From [Clostridium] aminophilum (lineage in GTDB: Bacteria; Bacillota; Clostridia; Lachnospirales; Lachnospiraceae): a stretch of DNA of 58,391 nucleotides. The stretch spans positions 1 to 58,391 of the forward strand of contig NZ_FOIL01000017.1 in the NCBI RefSeq assembly GCF_900101295.1. Reading direction: 5' to 3'. Positions within the stretch are counted from its first letter, which is position 1. Each line of letters begins with the position of its first letter. The notes under the pieces were generated by a model. The model had not been told where the DNA came from. It did not search any database and saw only the letters and a list, made by a program, of their open reading frames with translations. This document shows positions 24,455-33,327 of the stretch, in pieces. Position numbers and translations under genes: made by a program.

Positions 24455-26434
24455 ATGGATCAGATCCTGATGGGGCGATACAAAGTTGTCCGACAGATTG
24501 GAAAGGGCGGCATGAGTACCGTTTATCTTGTGGAACATATCGCATTGCATAATCTGTGGGCAATGAAAGTCGTTGAAAAGCGGAAGAACAGTCAGTTTGA
24601 ATTGCTTGCAGAGCCAAATATTTTAAAAAATCTAAGCTATTTTTCGCTTCCGAGGATTGTTGACATTGCAGAAGATGATATGGCCCTTTATATTGTGATG
24701 GATTACATGCAGGGAGTGGAATTGAAAAAATGCCTGAGAGAGCACGGAGCTTTTTCGGAACGTCAGATACTGATGTGGGGAAAAGAGATCGCGGGAACCC
24801 TGGACTATCTTCACCGTCAGTCGCCGCCGATCATCTACCGGGACATGAAACCGGGAAATCTCATCGTGGATGATGACAACCATCTTCATCTGATCGATTT
24901 CGGAATCGCGCTTAAGGCGGATGGGCAGGGAAACACACCCATCTATCTGACGAAGGGTTATGCGGCGCCGGAACAGTACACTCAGAAGGGGCAGAGAGAC
25001 TGCAGAGTTGACATTTATGCGATGGGAGTCACTCTGTTCGAACTTGCTACGGGAGAAGACCCGCTGCAATATCCGGATGGTCTGCCGGAGACGTCATCAC
25101 AGAATCCGGAGATCTCCGACGGTTTGAGCGCGATTATCGGTCTTTGCGCGAAAAAGGAGCCGGAAAAGAGATTCCAGAGCGCGCAGCAAGTGTTATATGC
25201 TCTCGATCATGTGGAAGAGTATAATGCCGGATATCAGAAAAGAAAACAGCGGGGACGTCGGATCCGAATCTCGGTTCTGGCAGGAAGCGTTGCTCTTTTG
25301 GGAGGGATTGCCGGTGGTATGTTCTGGCATGACCGACAGGTGACAGAGCAGTATCAAACGATCATGGAAAGCGCATTTCAGAGTGCGGACAGAGGAGATC
25401 TGAGCAATGCGGAACAGGGATTTCAGAAAGCAATTCAAATAAAAAACAATGTTCTTGAAGGGTATCTTGGAGTTGCGGCGGCGAAATACCGATTTGGCGA
25501 GTACGAAAACTGTCTGACCTATGTTGCGGAGGAGATCCTGGAACGGTTTCCGAATGCGCTGAGTGACAGCAGAGTGAATTATCTGTTGGGACAGGTTTAT
25601 GATGGTATGCAGAATGATGAGAAATCGTTGGAGTATTTCCGGAACGCGATAGAACATGACCCACAGAATGAAGACTATCTGCGGGATTATGTCATTGCGC
25701 TGATCAACGACGATCAGCTTGATGCCGCATCTGAATATCTCAGTGGGAGTGATGGAGCATATGTGGCCGAACTGAGACGTTACATTCCTGTCATGGAATC
25801 CATTCGCAGCAATGATTATGAGAGACTGACGGAATCGCTGAAAGCGCTGACCGCGGAGACCAGAGATGAAATGATTCTTTTGGCGGCTTATCGTCAGGCT
25901 TCAGAGTATCTGCGGCATCAGGCCGTTGTATTAAATGATCCGGGATGGTACGATAGAGAGCGGGCGCTTCTCTGTATCGGAGACGCAGCATTTTCAGATG
26001 GGAGATACCCGGAGTTTTTTGAAAAGAAGGGTACTGCCGCGTATCAGTATGGACTTGCTTTGCCGAATGCGGAGATCAGAGAACAATACTATCGCTTAGC
26101 ACTTGATGACTATCAGAGAGCGATCGGTTTCGGTTTCGACAGTCGGACTGCGTATAAGAACTGTACTGCGATCTATCTTCAGTTGGGGGATACGAAGGCT
26201 GCAGAGGATATGTTGCTCGCAATGACACAGCGGTATCCGGATGAAACGTATGGATGGAAACATCTGACGAGGCTGTATCTGCAGAGTGCGGAAGCAAATC
26301 CGGAGAATACGGAAATACATCAGAGATTAAAAGAAGTATGGACTCGTTTGAAGGAACTTCAGGGGAGATACATAAATGAAGAGGATATCCGGGAACTTCA
26401 GGAGAGAGTGGAAACAATTCTTTCTTCGAAATGA
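24455..26434 (+). CDS. Transmembrane Ser/Thr protein kinase with external TPR region
   Basis: A 659-residue PknB-like kinase. The cytosolic domain (about 1-255) has the glycine loop IGKGGMSTVY, Lys38 in AMKVVEK, catalytic Asp130 in IIYRDMKPGN (YRD in place of HRD), DFG at 148-150 and GYAAPEQY at about 168-175. A basic stop and one transmembrane helix lie at about 268-291. The external part, about 370 residues, consists of TPR-like helical repeats (NAEQGFQKAIQIKNNVLEGYL, EKSLEYFRNAIEHDPQNEDYL, and more). External TPRs replace the PASTA repeats of typical PknB and probably bind protein partners such as the LRR or VWA products. The start at 24455 follows GGGAGGG. Confidence 0.93.
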   Translation: MDQILMGRYKVVRQIGKGGMSTVYLVEHIALHNLWAMKVVEKRKNSQFELLAEPNILKNLSYFSLPRIVDIAEDDMALYIVMDYMQGVELKKCLREHGAFSERQILMWGKEIAGTLDYLHRQSPPIIYRDMKPGNLIVDDDNHLHLIDFGIALKADGQGNTPIYLTKGYAAPEQYTQKGQRDCRVDIYAMGVTLFELATGEDPLQYPDGLPETSSQNPEISDGLSAIIGLCAKKEPEKRFQSAQQVLYALDHVEEYNAGYQKRKQRGRRIRISVLAGSVALLGGIAGGMFWHDRQVTEQYQTIMESAFQSADRGDLSNAEQGFQKAIQIKNNVLEGYLGVAAAKYRFGEYENCLTYVAEEILERFPNALSDSRVNYLLGQVYDGMQNDEKSLEYFRNAIEHDPQNEDYLRDYVIALINDDQLDAASEYLSGSDGAYVAELRRYIPVMESIRSNDYERLTESLKALTAETRDEMILLAAYRQASEYLRHQAVVLNDPGWYDRERALLCIGDAAFSDGRYPEFFEKKGTAAYQYGLALPNAEIREQYYRLALDDYQRAIGFGFDSRTAYKNCTAIYLQLGDTKAAEDMLLAMTQRYPDETYGWKHLTRLYLQSAEANPENTEIHQRLKEVWTRLKELQGRYINEEDIRELQERVETILSSK

Positions 26435-26470
26435 TATGAAGAAAATGCATATTGGACGGGAGAGAAAAGG

Positions 26471-27943
26471 ATGAAGAGAAAAATCGTTTCTCAACTGGCG
26501 CTTGGCTTTACGATTGCCGGTGCGGTACTTTGGAGTGGGAATATCATGAATATTTTTCTTGGCATTGCGCGGATGAACGCAAAGCCGGCAGAAAAAACGA
26601 TCAGTGATTATTTGGGAGAAGGTCAAAAATATCTGGAGAACGATGATTATCGGGAAGCGATGGTCTGCTATGAGAATGCGATCGCAATGGATGAACAGAA
26701 TCCGGAGGCGGTGAGCGGACTGGCCAGAACATACGAGGGAACAGACAATTTCAGGAAGGCGGAAGCCATGTATGAAAAGGCTCTGGAACTGAAACCGGAT
26801 GATGCGGATACGATCCTGAGTCTGGCACAGGCATATATTCAGAATGGGAAACGGGAGGAAGCCAAAAAACTTCTGGCGGAGAAAGCGGATTCGACGCGCG
26901 ATGACAGGATTCGTCAGATGTTATCTCAAACAGACGTGGAGAGCCCCGTGGCAAATCTTCCATCCGGCAATTATGACGCCTATCAGGTCTTGACGCTGGA
27001 TATTCCGGAAAACGCGATCGTGTATTATACGACAGACGGAAAAAAGGCGACCAGCAAAAGTAAAATATATGAGGACGGGATCCTGATCACACAGCCGGAA
27101 ACCCACATCAATGCGGTGGCTTTCAATGTTTATGGATACCAGAGCGAGCCGCTCTCGCTGGACTACACTATTACCGCGCCGAATGAACCGGTTTCGGTAA
27201 ACGATCCTGATCTTGAAATGATTCTGCGCAATGCGTCCGGCCGGGAAAACGGACCGCTGATGACAGCAGATCTGGCGGGAATTCGGGAATTATACATCAT
27301 TGGTCCGGACGCATATGAAAAGAAAGATTCCCTTCGTCAGTACCGTTTTTCGGAATGGGAAATCCGAAAGACCGGCGAAACGATGAGGGCGGATGATTAT
27401 CAGGGGGATATTCGGGATTATTCCAGTCTGCGGTATTGCACAAACCTTACGACACTCTGTATCGCATACCAGGATCATCCGGATCTGACTGCGATTTCTT
27501 CGCTCTCCGGATTGAAGAACTTATCGCTGATGAAAAATCATCTGACCGATATCACGCCGATCGCCGGGCTGACCGGACTGGAGCAGCTCAATCTTGGATG
27601 GAACGATCTGACGGATATTCATGCCGTTTCGGGACTTCAGACACTGACTTCTTTGGGAATTTGGGGAAATCATATTACAGACCTTTCGCCTTTGGGAAGC
27701 CTGACCGGACTGACATATCTGGATTTTTCGGACAATGAGGTGAGTGATGTGTCCGCGCTTGAAGCGATGACAGACTTGAAGGAACTCTGGATGGCCGGAA
27801 ACCGGCTGACTGACATTTCTGTAACGGACAGCATGCCGTATTTGGAGGTTCTGATGGCTGGGGGCAACAGCATTGAGAATTACGGAAAGCTGGAGAAACG
27901 GTTGTTTGATATGAATCAGACCGATCTCATGGAGGAAAAATGA
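26471..27943 (+). CDS. Membrane-anchored TPR and leucine-rich-repeat protein
   Basis: A 490-residue exported protein: N-terminal transmembrane anchor (residues about 6-30), three TPRs (about 38-140; ALELKPDDADTILSLAQAYI), a chitobiase C-terminal/FN3-like beta domain (about 158-238; IVYYTTDGKKATSKSKIY) and five or six leucine-rich repeats (about 325-475; LKNLSLMKNHLTDITPIAGL, LEQLNLGWNDLTDI). LRRs like these bind proteins or glycans. The start follows GGGAGAGAAAAGG. It overlaps the VWA gene by four bases. The same architecture recurs in the gene at 30332. Confidence 0.88.
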   Translation: MKRKIVSQLALGFTIAGAVLWSGNIMNIFLGIARMNAKPAEKTISDYLGEGQKYLENDDYREAMVCYENAIAMDEQNPEAVSGLARTYEGTDNFRKAEAMYEKALELKPDDADTILSLAQAYIQNGKREEAKKLLAEKADSTRDDRIRQMLSQTDVESPVANLPSGNYDAYQVLTLDIPENAIVYYTTDGKKATSKSKIYEDGILITQPETHINAVAFNVYGYQSEPLSLDYTITAPNEPVSVNDPDLEMILRNASGRENGPLMTADLAGIRELYIIGPDAYEKKDSLRQYRFSEWEIRKTGETMRADDYQGDIRDYSSLRYCTNLTTLCIAYQDHPDLTAISSLSGLKNLSLMKNHLTDITPIAGLTGLEQLNLGWNDLTDIHAVSGLQTLTSLGIWGNHITDLSPLGSLTGLTYLDFSDNEVSDVSALEAMTDLKELWMAGNRLTDISVTDSMPYLEVLMAGGNSIENYGKLEKRLFDMNQTDLMEEK

Positions 27944-29808
27944 TGACAATTTTTATCATACTCCTGATAACAACGGTGATTGCAGTTGGGATTCTGACAG
28001 TCAGCAAGAAAAGAAAACTGACACTCCGACCGTATGATGCCGTTATGATCGCGGTCATTTCCGCTTTGGCAGGATTTACGGTATACTCCGCAGTCGGGGA
28101 TCAGACAAATCGAAGTCATACCAGGGTGGCGGAGATTCAGAAAGAACTGAAAGCAGATGCGAAAAGCACGGGGGAAGAGGAGTCGGATGAAAACTCTGTG
28201 AAGGAAGAGGTCCGATCGTTTGTGGTAGAACCGGAATATCAGGAGATTTACACGAAACTCCAGCAGGGAAGCGTCGGCGGGGCATATCAGGTTGCGGCGG
28301 ATATGGCGGCGCAGGGAGATATGAAAGCGCAGATCCTGGTGTCAGAACTGTTTTCGAAGCAGATGGATGCGCACAATTATGACAAATCCGATGAAGAACT
28401 GGATGCACAGCTGAATCGTCTTTTGGAATTTCAGGTTGAGTTGGAGGAACTGAAAAGGCAGATTCCGGAAAATGCTGACCTTGAAGCAGAAAATAACGAC
28501 GGGCAGAAGAAAAGTGAGGATCCGGCGGTACAGGCATATCAAAAAAAGATGGCGGAGTATGAGATGGCAACATCCGAGTTTGATCATATCTATGTCAGAC
28601 GGGCCATCAACTATCTGAAGGCCATCCGGCCGGATGAGGATGGAAAATACGGCTACTATCTCCAATTGGCGCGATTAGAGGCGGCTGCAGGGGAGGAAGA
28701 TCATGCCCGGGAATATTTAGATGAAATTTTTCGTGGGAAAGATATCAGGGAAAAACGATGGCTGGGACCGGAATTTGCGCAGCTTTCCGATGTATTCCAT
28801 CATGTTTTGACAGGTCAGGATTCCGAGAAAACGTTTGACAGAAATGTGAAATATCTGATCAGCGCTCTCACCCAGAATATTACACTGGAAGATGAGAATT
28901 TTGATCTGATCTTGAAAAGATACCTGAGGGAATTGTATACGGGAATTGACATTTTAAAGATCCGCACCTCCGATTATCCGGATATCACGGTGGACCTGGC
29001 CTATATGCGACCGGAGGATCTGAAATCCGATATGATCCTTGTAACGGATTCCGGACAGAAGGTTACGGATTATACGCTGGAGCGGAAAGACGGAAGCGGA
29101 AAAGCATCGATCTGCATTGTGCTGGATGTATCCGGTTCAATGGAAGGCGAAAGACTCGGAAGTGCGAAAAAAGCGATATCGCAGTTTGCCCGGAATTCGG
29201 GAGAGGATAATGAGTTGTCATTTGTCACCTTTGAATCGAACGGAACGGTTGAGATGGAACCTACGACGAATAAAAGCGGGCTCATTGCAAAAGTTATGGG
29301 GGTTCAGGCAAAAGGCGGAACGAACATCTGCGCGGGAATCGATGCGGGGATCCGGGCGATTGACGCTTCTGCGGAGCAGAAAGTCATGATCCTGCTTTCG
29401 GACGGCGTGGACGAGAAGAGTCTGGCTGCGGAAGAAGCAGCCAGACGGGCGAAAGCGTCTGGAATCCGGATTTATACGATAGGAATGAAGGGCGCCGATG
29501 AGAGTCTTCTGACCATCATATCGGATCAGATTACCGGAGGTTCCTATGCTTCCGCGACAAAGACGAGGGAACTTGATCGAGTGTATCGGGCCATTCAACT
29601 GAGGCTGGACAATCAATATACCCTCTCCTATAAGGTGGATCCTGATTCGGAGACGGATAAGAAACATCCGGTGAAAGTCGAAATGAGAGATCAACCGGTG
29701 TACGATATGGATGAGTATCGAATCGGATTGCCGCAACCGGATGCCGCCGGAAAGAGACGGGAAAGCTATGCGGATTATTTTCACCAGCATAGCGGATCTC
29801 TGGAGTGA
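27940..29808 (+). CDS. Membrane-anchored VWA-domain protein
   Basis: A 622-residue protein. Two hydrophobic segments lie near the N-terminus (about 2-20 and 30-50), then a helical region with Sel1/TPR-like features (QVAADMAAQGDMKAQILVSEL), and a von Willebrand factor A domain at about 387-560. The MIDAS motif is DVSGSM near residue 395, with GGTN and SDG further on. VWA domains bind ligands through a metal ion and often form surface or chaperone-like assemblies. The start at 27940 overlaps the previous stop (ATGA). A conserved tail after the VWA is beta-rich. Confidence 0.9.
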   Translation: MMTIFIILLITTVIAVGILTVSKKRKLTLRPYDAVMIAVISALAGFTVYSAVGDQTNRSHTRVAEIQKELKADAKSTGEEESDENSVKEEVRSFVVEPEYQEIYTKLQQGSVGGAYQVAADMAAQGDMKAQILVSELFSKQMDAHNYDKSDEELDAQLNRLLEFQVELEELKRQIPENADLEAENNDGQKKSEDPAVQAYQKKMAEYEMATSEFDHIYVRRAINYLKAIRPDEDGKYGYYLQLARLEAAAGEEDHAREYLDEIFRGKDIREKRWLGPEFAQLSDVFHHVLTGQDSEKTFDRNVKYLISALTQNITLEDENFDLILKRYLRELYTGIDILKIRTSDYPDITVDLAYMRPEDLKSDMILVTDSGQKVTDYTLERKDGSGKASICIVLDVSGSMEGERLGSAKKAISQFARNSGEDNELSFVTFESNGTVEMEPTTNKSGLIAKVMGVQAKGGTNICAGIDAGIRAIDASAEQKVMILLSDGVDEKSLAAEEAARRAKASGIRIYTIGMKGADESLLTIISDQITGGSYASATKTRELDRVYRAIQLRLDNQYTLSYKVDPDSETDKKHPVKVEMRDQPVYDMDEYRIGLPQPDAAGKRRESYADYFHQHSGSLE

Positions 29809-29819
29809 TGGGGGAGAAC

Positions 29820-30335
29820 ATGGAAAGAAAAAACAGAATCTTATCCGGGCTTTTGACGGCAGCTGCTCTGCTTGGCACGGCTGTCATCCTGCTGATCGTT
29901 TCCAATCAGGATCCGATGCATCTACTCGAGATGCCAAGCTACTACCCCAGCGCGGAGTACACATTGAATGTATTTGTGTTTATGATCGTGACCGTGTTCG
30001 GCATGGTAGCCGCTCTTTTTGCCTGGTATCGAATCAGCCGCGGCCAGATCGAACGGGAACGGGAACAGGAGAAGACAATCCGGCAGCAGGAAATTCTGGA
30101 CGACATGACAGTTGAGCATATGTTTCAGGAATCTGTGACAGAGCAGTATCGAGTGCGCGTGGAGCAGAGGGGAAAACAAAAACAGGTTGTTTTGATGGAT
30201 CCCAATGCAACGGAAACAGCAGGAGGCCGCGCGCTCGATGCCGGGGCATACGATCTGACGGCGGAAGACGGAACGGAAACGGCGGAAACGGAAGCGGCTG
30301 AAACAGAAGAAACAGAGGACGCAGATAAGTCATGA
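29820..30335 (+). CDS. Small membrane protein of the kinase operon
   Basis: A 171-residue protein with two transmembrane helices (about 8-25 and 45-65) and a hydrophilic Glu/Gln-rich cytosolic tail predicted to be coiled coil (SRGQIEREREQEKTIRQQ), ending in a Glu/Thr-rich stretch. No family recognised. The start at 29820 follows GGGGGAG; upstream in-frame ATGs at 29805 and 29808 are less likely. It overlaps the next gene by four bases. It could connect the external proteins to the cytosol. Confidence 0.75.
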   Translation: MERKNRILSGLLTAAALLGTAVILLIVSNQDPMHLLEMPSYYPSAEYTLNVFVFMIVTVFGMVAALFAWYRISRGQIEREREQEKTIRQQEILDDMTVEHMFQESVTEQYRVRVEQRGKQKQVVLMDPNATETAGGRALDAGAYDLTAEDGTETAETEAAETEETEDADKS

Positions 30336-31915
30336 AAAGAATAAGCAGGATAAAGATTCTCGCAGCGGGCGGATTGTTGTGTACAGCGATAGGAATGTCA
30401 TCATGCGGCATTGCCGAACGACTCAAAAGCTCCCATACGGAGAACTCAAAGGAAAGGGGCGCGGAAGCGGAGCGGCTCTTGGAACAGGGAGATTTGGCGG
30501 GGGCATCCGAACAATACTGCGAAATATTAAGACAGTATCCAAGAAACATAAAGGCGAGAGTCGGTCTGGCCAAGGTTCAGACTGAGCGGGCGGATTTTGA
30601 AGCTGCGGTAGATACACTGTCGTTGACGATGATGCTGGCGCCGGATGAAAGAGAGGTGTATGAAACATTTGCCGATCTTTGCGAGCGTTCAGGCGATGTG
30701 ATGTACGGAAGAACTCTGCTCGATCTTGCACGGGAAAACAACCAGACATGGTTTGAACATGAATATGTGCCTGAGGCGCCGACGGCAGATCATGAGTCGG
30801 GAACGTATTCGGAACGGATCCGTGTCGCACTATCCGGCAACAGCACGGACGAAATATATTACGATCTGGAAACGGCAGATGGGAAAAATGTGGAGCAGGC
30901 AAAAAGGTATCATCGTCCGATCCTTCTTCCGAGAGGAGAAAGTACCCTGTCCGTGTACAGTGTCAGAAACGGCATTCCATCCGAGACTTTGAAGATAGAT
31001 TACCGGATCGACAGTGAACCGGTTGAAATTCTGTTTCAGGACAAGGCACTGGAAACGCTGGTGAAGAGAAGTCTTGGAATTGTCGGGGATCAGCCGGTTA
31101 CGGATGTAGACGCGGAGATGGTCGAGAAACTGGATTGTCGTCAGTTGGCGGATCAGGAGCAATCAGAAGAAGAGAAGGTTTTCCGTATTCAGAATCTGTC
31201 GGATCTGGTGTGGTTCCCAAATCTTCAATTTCTGAGTCTGGATGGGTATAAAGGAATTACAGACTGGTCTTTGCTGGCAGATACGAAGATCGAGACACTA
31301 CGCGCTTCAGATTGCAACCTGTCAAGTCTTGAAGAACTGAAAGATATGGATGACTTGATTGATTTGAGCGTAGAAAACAATCTTATTGAGGATCTCAGCC
31401 CGGTTTTGAAAATGAAGAGTATTTCAAGACTCGAGCTTCAGAATAATCCGACGCGGGATCTGTCTCAGCTGGAGAACAGCAAGATCCAGGTATTGTCGCT
31501 TTCGGGAAATCAGATAGGAAATATGGAGTTTCTGACGCGATTGAAAAAATTGAGAGGTCTTACGATCGAAGGTCCTGTGGAAGATGCCGATTTTCGCCCG
31601 CTGAATCAGTTGACAGGATTGAAACTACTCAGTATATCGGGATGCGTGATACCGGATGGTCAGTTGGATCTTTCGGGAATGACGGAATTGGAAAACCTAA
31701 CGCTGAGCAATGTTTCACTTTGCGATGTCAGCCCGGTTGCTTCTCTGGAACATCTGAAATATCTGGACATTTCCGATAACCCGGGAATTACGGATATTTC
31801 CTCTTTGGCAGCGCTGAAAAATCTTGAGAGACTGTATTTATCCGGTACCAGTGTTACACCGGAACAGGTGGAGGAATATCGGAAAAAAATGCCGGGCTGC
31901 ACTATTTCGCAATAA
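30332..31915 (+). CDS. TPR and leucine-rich-repeat lipoprotein
   Basis: A 527-residue exported protein with a lipoprotein-type N-terminus (hydrophobic core then MSSCG; the cysteine is near residue 25), one or two TPRs (about 40-125; AERLLEQGDLAGASEQY), a beta domain like that in the 26471 gene (about 150-230; IYYDLETADGKN), and leucine-rich repeats to the end (IQVLSLSGNQIGNM, LKYLDISDNPGITDISSL). It is a shorter-spaced paralogue of the 26471 protein with lipid in place of a transmembrane anchor. It is the last gene of the operon; no terminator is obvious after it. Confidence 0.86.
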   Translation: MKRISRIKILAAGGLLCTAIGMSSCGIAERLKSSHTENSKERGAEAERLLEQGDLAGASEQYCEILRQYPRNIKARVGLAKVQTERADFEAAVDTLSLTMMLAPDEREVYETFADLCERSGDVMYGRTLLDLARENNQTWFEHEYVPEAPTADHESGTYSERIRVALSGNSTDEIYYDLETADGKNVEQAKRYHRPILLPRGESTLSVYSVRNGIPSETLKIDYRIDSEPVEILFQDKALETLVKRSLGIVGDQPVTDVDAEMVEKLDCRQLADQEQSEEEKVFRIQNLSDLVWFPNLQFLSLDGYKGITDWSLLADTKIETLRASDCNLSSLEELKDMDDLIDLSVENNLIEDLSPVLKMKSISRLELQNNPTRDLSQLENSKIQVLSLSGNQIGNMEFLTRLKKLRGLTIEGPVEDADFRPLNQLTGLKLLSISGCVIPDGQLDLSGMTELENLTLSNVSLCDVSPVASLEHLKYLDISDNPGITDISSLAALKNLERLYLSGTSVTPEQVEEYRKKMPGCTISQ

Positions 31916-32027
31916 TGGTGATCCGTTTGGTGGAGTCATAAACGAACTATGCCTCCTGTTTTGCGGACTTTGTTCTATGATTCTTATTGTGACTGCGAGA
32001 AGTCAGAAAGAAATGGAATCGCTATGA
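31916..32027 (+). pseudogene. Possible remnant of a membrane permease tail
   Basis: The short space before the ABC gene reads as an open hydrophobic stretch (NELCLLFCGLCSMILIV, then TARSQKEMESL) ending in a TGA that overlaps the ABC start as ATGA. That layout is typical of a permease gene followed by its ATPase. It could equally be chance; no upstream permease is present. Confidence 0.25.
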
Positions 32028-33169
32028 AGGAAAAGCTATATTTGGAATTTCAGAATCTTACGGTGGGGTATCATGGAAAGCCGGTCGTGAGTGCGATGAA
32101 ACTTGGAATTCTTAAGGGTGAGATCGTGGCGCTGATCGGCCCGAACGGCGCCGGAAAGTCCACGATTCTGAAGACTGTGATTCGACAGCTTCCGGCTGTT
32201 TCCGGTCGGATCCTTCTGGATGGAGAGGACATTTCCCAGATCTCATCCGCTGAATTGGCAAAGAAGATGGCGGTGGTCCTGACCGACCGCATACAGGCGG
32301 AGTCCATGACCTGCCGTGATGTGGCGTCGGCGGGACGCTATCCCTATACCGGACGGCTTGGGATCCTTTCTCCGGAAGATGAGAAAAAAGTGGATGAAGC
32401 GCTCCGGCTTGTGGAAGCGGAAGATATTCAGGACCGGCTTTTCGCGAAGGTGAGTGACGGACAGCGTCAGCGGATCCTGCTTGCGAGAGCCTTATGTCAG
32501 GAACCGGAGATCATCGTTCTGGATGAACCCACATCCTTTTTGGATATCCGCTATAAACTGCATCTTCTCGGAATTCTTCGGAAACTCTCAAGAGAACGAA
32601 GAATCACTGTGATCATGTCCCTTCATGAGATTGATCTTGCGGAGAAGACGGCGGATCACATCCTGTGCATTGATGCAGGCCATGAAACCGCCTACGGCAC
32701 GCCGGAGGAGGTTTTCCGGGAGCAGAAGATCCGGGAACTCTTTCATGTGGAACGGGGGCATTTCGATCCCGTCTACGGAAGCGTGGAAATGGAAGCACCC
32801 ACCGGTGAGCCGCGGGTGTTTGTGATCTCCAACGGCGGACGGGGCATTCCGGTCTACCGGAAGCTTCAGAGGGACGGAATTCCGTTTGCGGCGGGGATTC
32901 TCACGACGAATGACATGGATTATCCGGTGGCAAAACACCTGGCAGCGGAAGTGATCACAGAGAAGGCGTTTTCACCACTCACAGAAGATACGGTGGAGAA
33001 AGCGCTGGTTATTGCGTCGAAGTGCCAGCGGGTCATTGATGCCGGGACGGAAGTCGGGCCGGTGAACGAGAAGATACGGCGGCTTCTGGAGCTGGCGGAG
33101 CCGGCGGAAAAGTATTTTGCGGAGAGACCAATTCCATCCTTGATCCCGGGAACACTTCCGGAGTGCTGA
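32024..33169 (+). CDS. ABC transporter ATPase, iron/cobalamin type, with C-terminal extension
   Basis: A 381-residue ATPase of the FecE/BtuD class, which powers import of siderophores, haem or cobalamin. Walker A GPNGAGKST is at 39-47; the signature is VSDGQRQR (SDGQ for SGGQ); Walker B is IIVLDEPTS, followed by SLHEIDLAEK. Beyond residue 255 there is an extra domain of about 120 residues (FVISNGGRGIPVYRKLQRDG) resembling extensions on some archaeal and clostridial cobalamin-type ATPases. Permease and binding-protein genes are absent here, so it is an orphan. The RBS is weak (AGAAAG). Confidence 0.88.
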   Translation: MKEKLYLEFQNLTVGYHGKPVVSAMKLGILKGEIVALIGPNGAGKSTILKTVIRQLPAVSGRILLDGEDISQISSAELAKKMAVVLTDRIQAESMTCRDVASAGRYPYTGRLGILSPEDEKKVDEALRLVEAEDIQDRLFAKVSDGQRQRILLARALCQEPEIIVLDEPTSFLDIRYKLHLLGILRKLSRERRITVIMSLHEIDLAEKTADHILCIDAGHETAYGTPEEVFREQKIRELFHVERGHFDPVYGSVEMEAPTGEPRVFVISNGGRGIPVYRKLQRDGIPFAAGILTTNDMDYPVAKHLAAEVITEKAFSPLTEDTVEKALVIASKCQRVIDAGTEVGPVNEKIRRLLELAEPAEKYFAERPIPSLIPGTLPEC

Positions 33170-33198
33170 ATCGTTGCAAAAGACCAAAAAAAGACAGA

Positions 33199-33240
33199 AA
33201 ACCCGCCGGGCAGCGCGAATGCGCTTCCCGGCGGGTTTAT
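33199..33240. terminator. Bidirectional terminator between convergent genes
   Basis: AAACCCGCCGGG (33199-33210) pairs with CCCGGCGGGTTT (33227-33238), with an inner AGCGC/GCGCT stem. A-rich sequence on one side and TTTATTTA on the other let it serve the ABC gene and the minus-strand Ltp gene. Confidence 0.85.
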
Positions 33241-33327
33241 TTACAGCCAAAGCTTGTGCTTGCACGAGAACCTGGCAAATACTGCGATAACGGGCGAAAC
33301 TCATGAAGCGTGTTTCGTCCCGTTACG

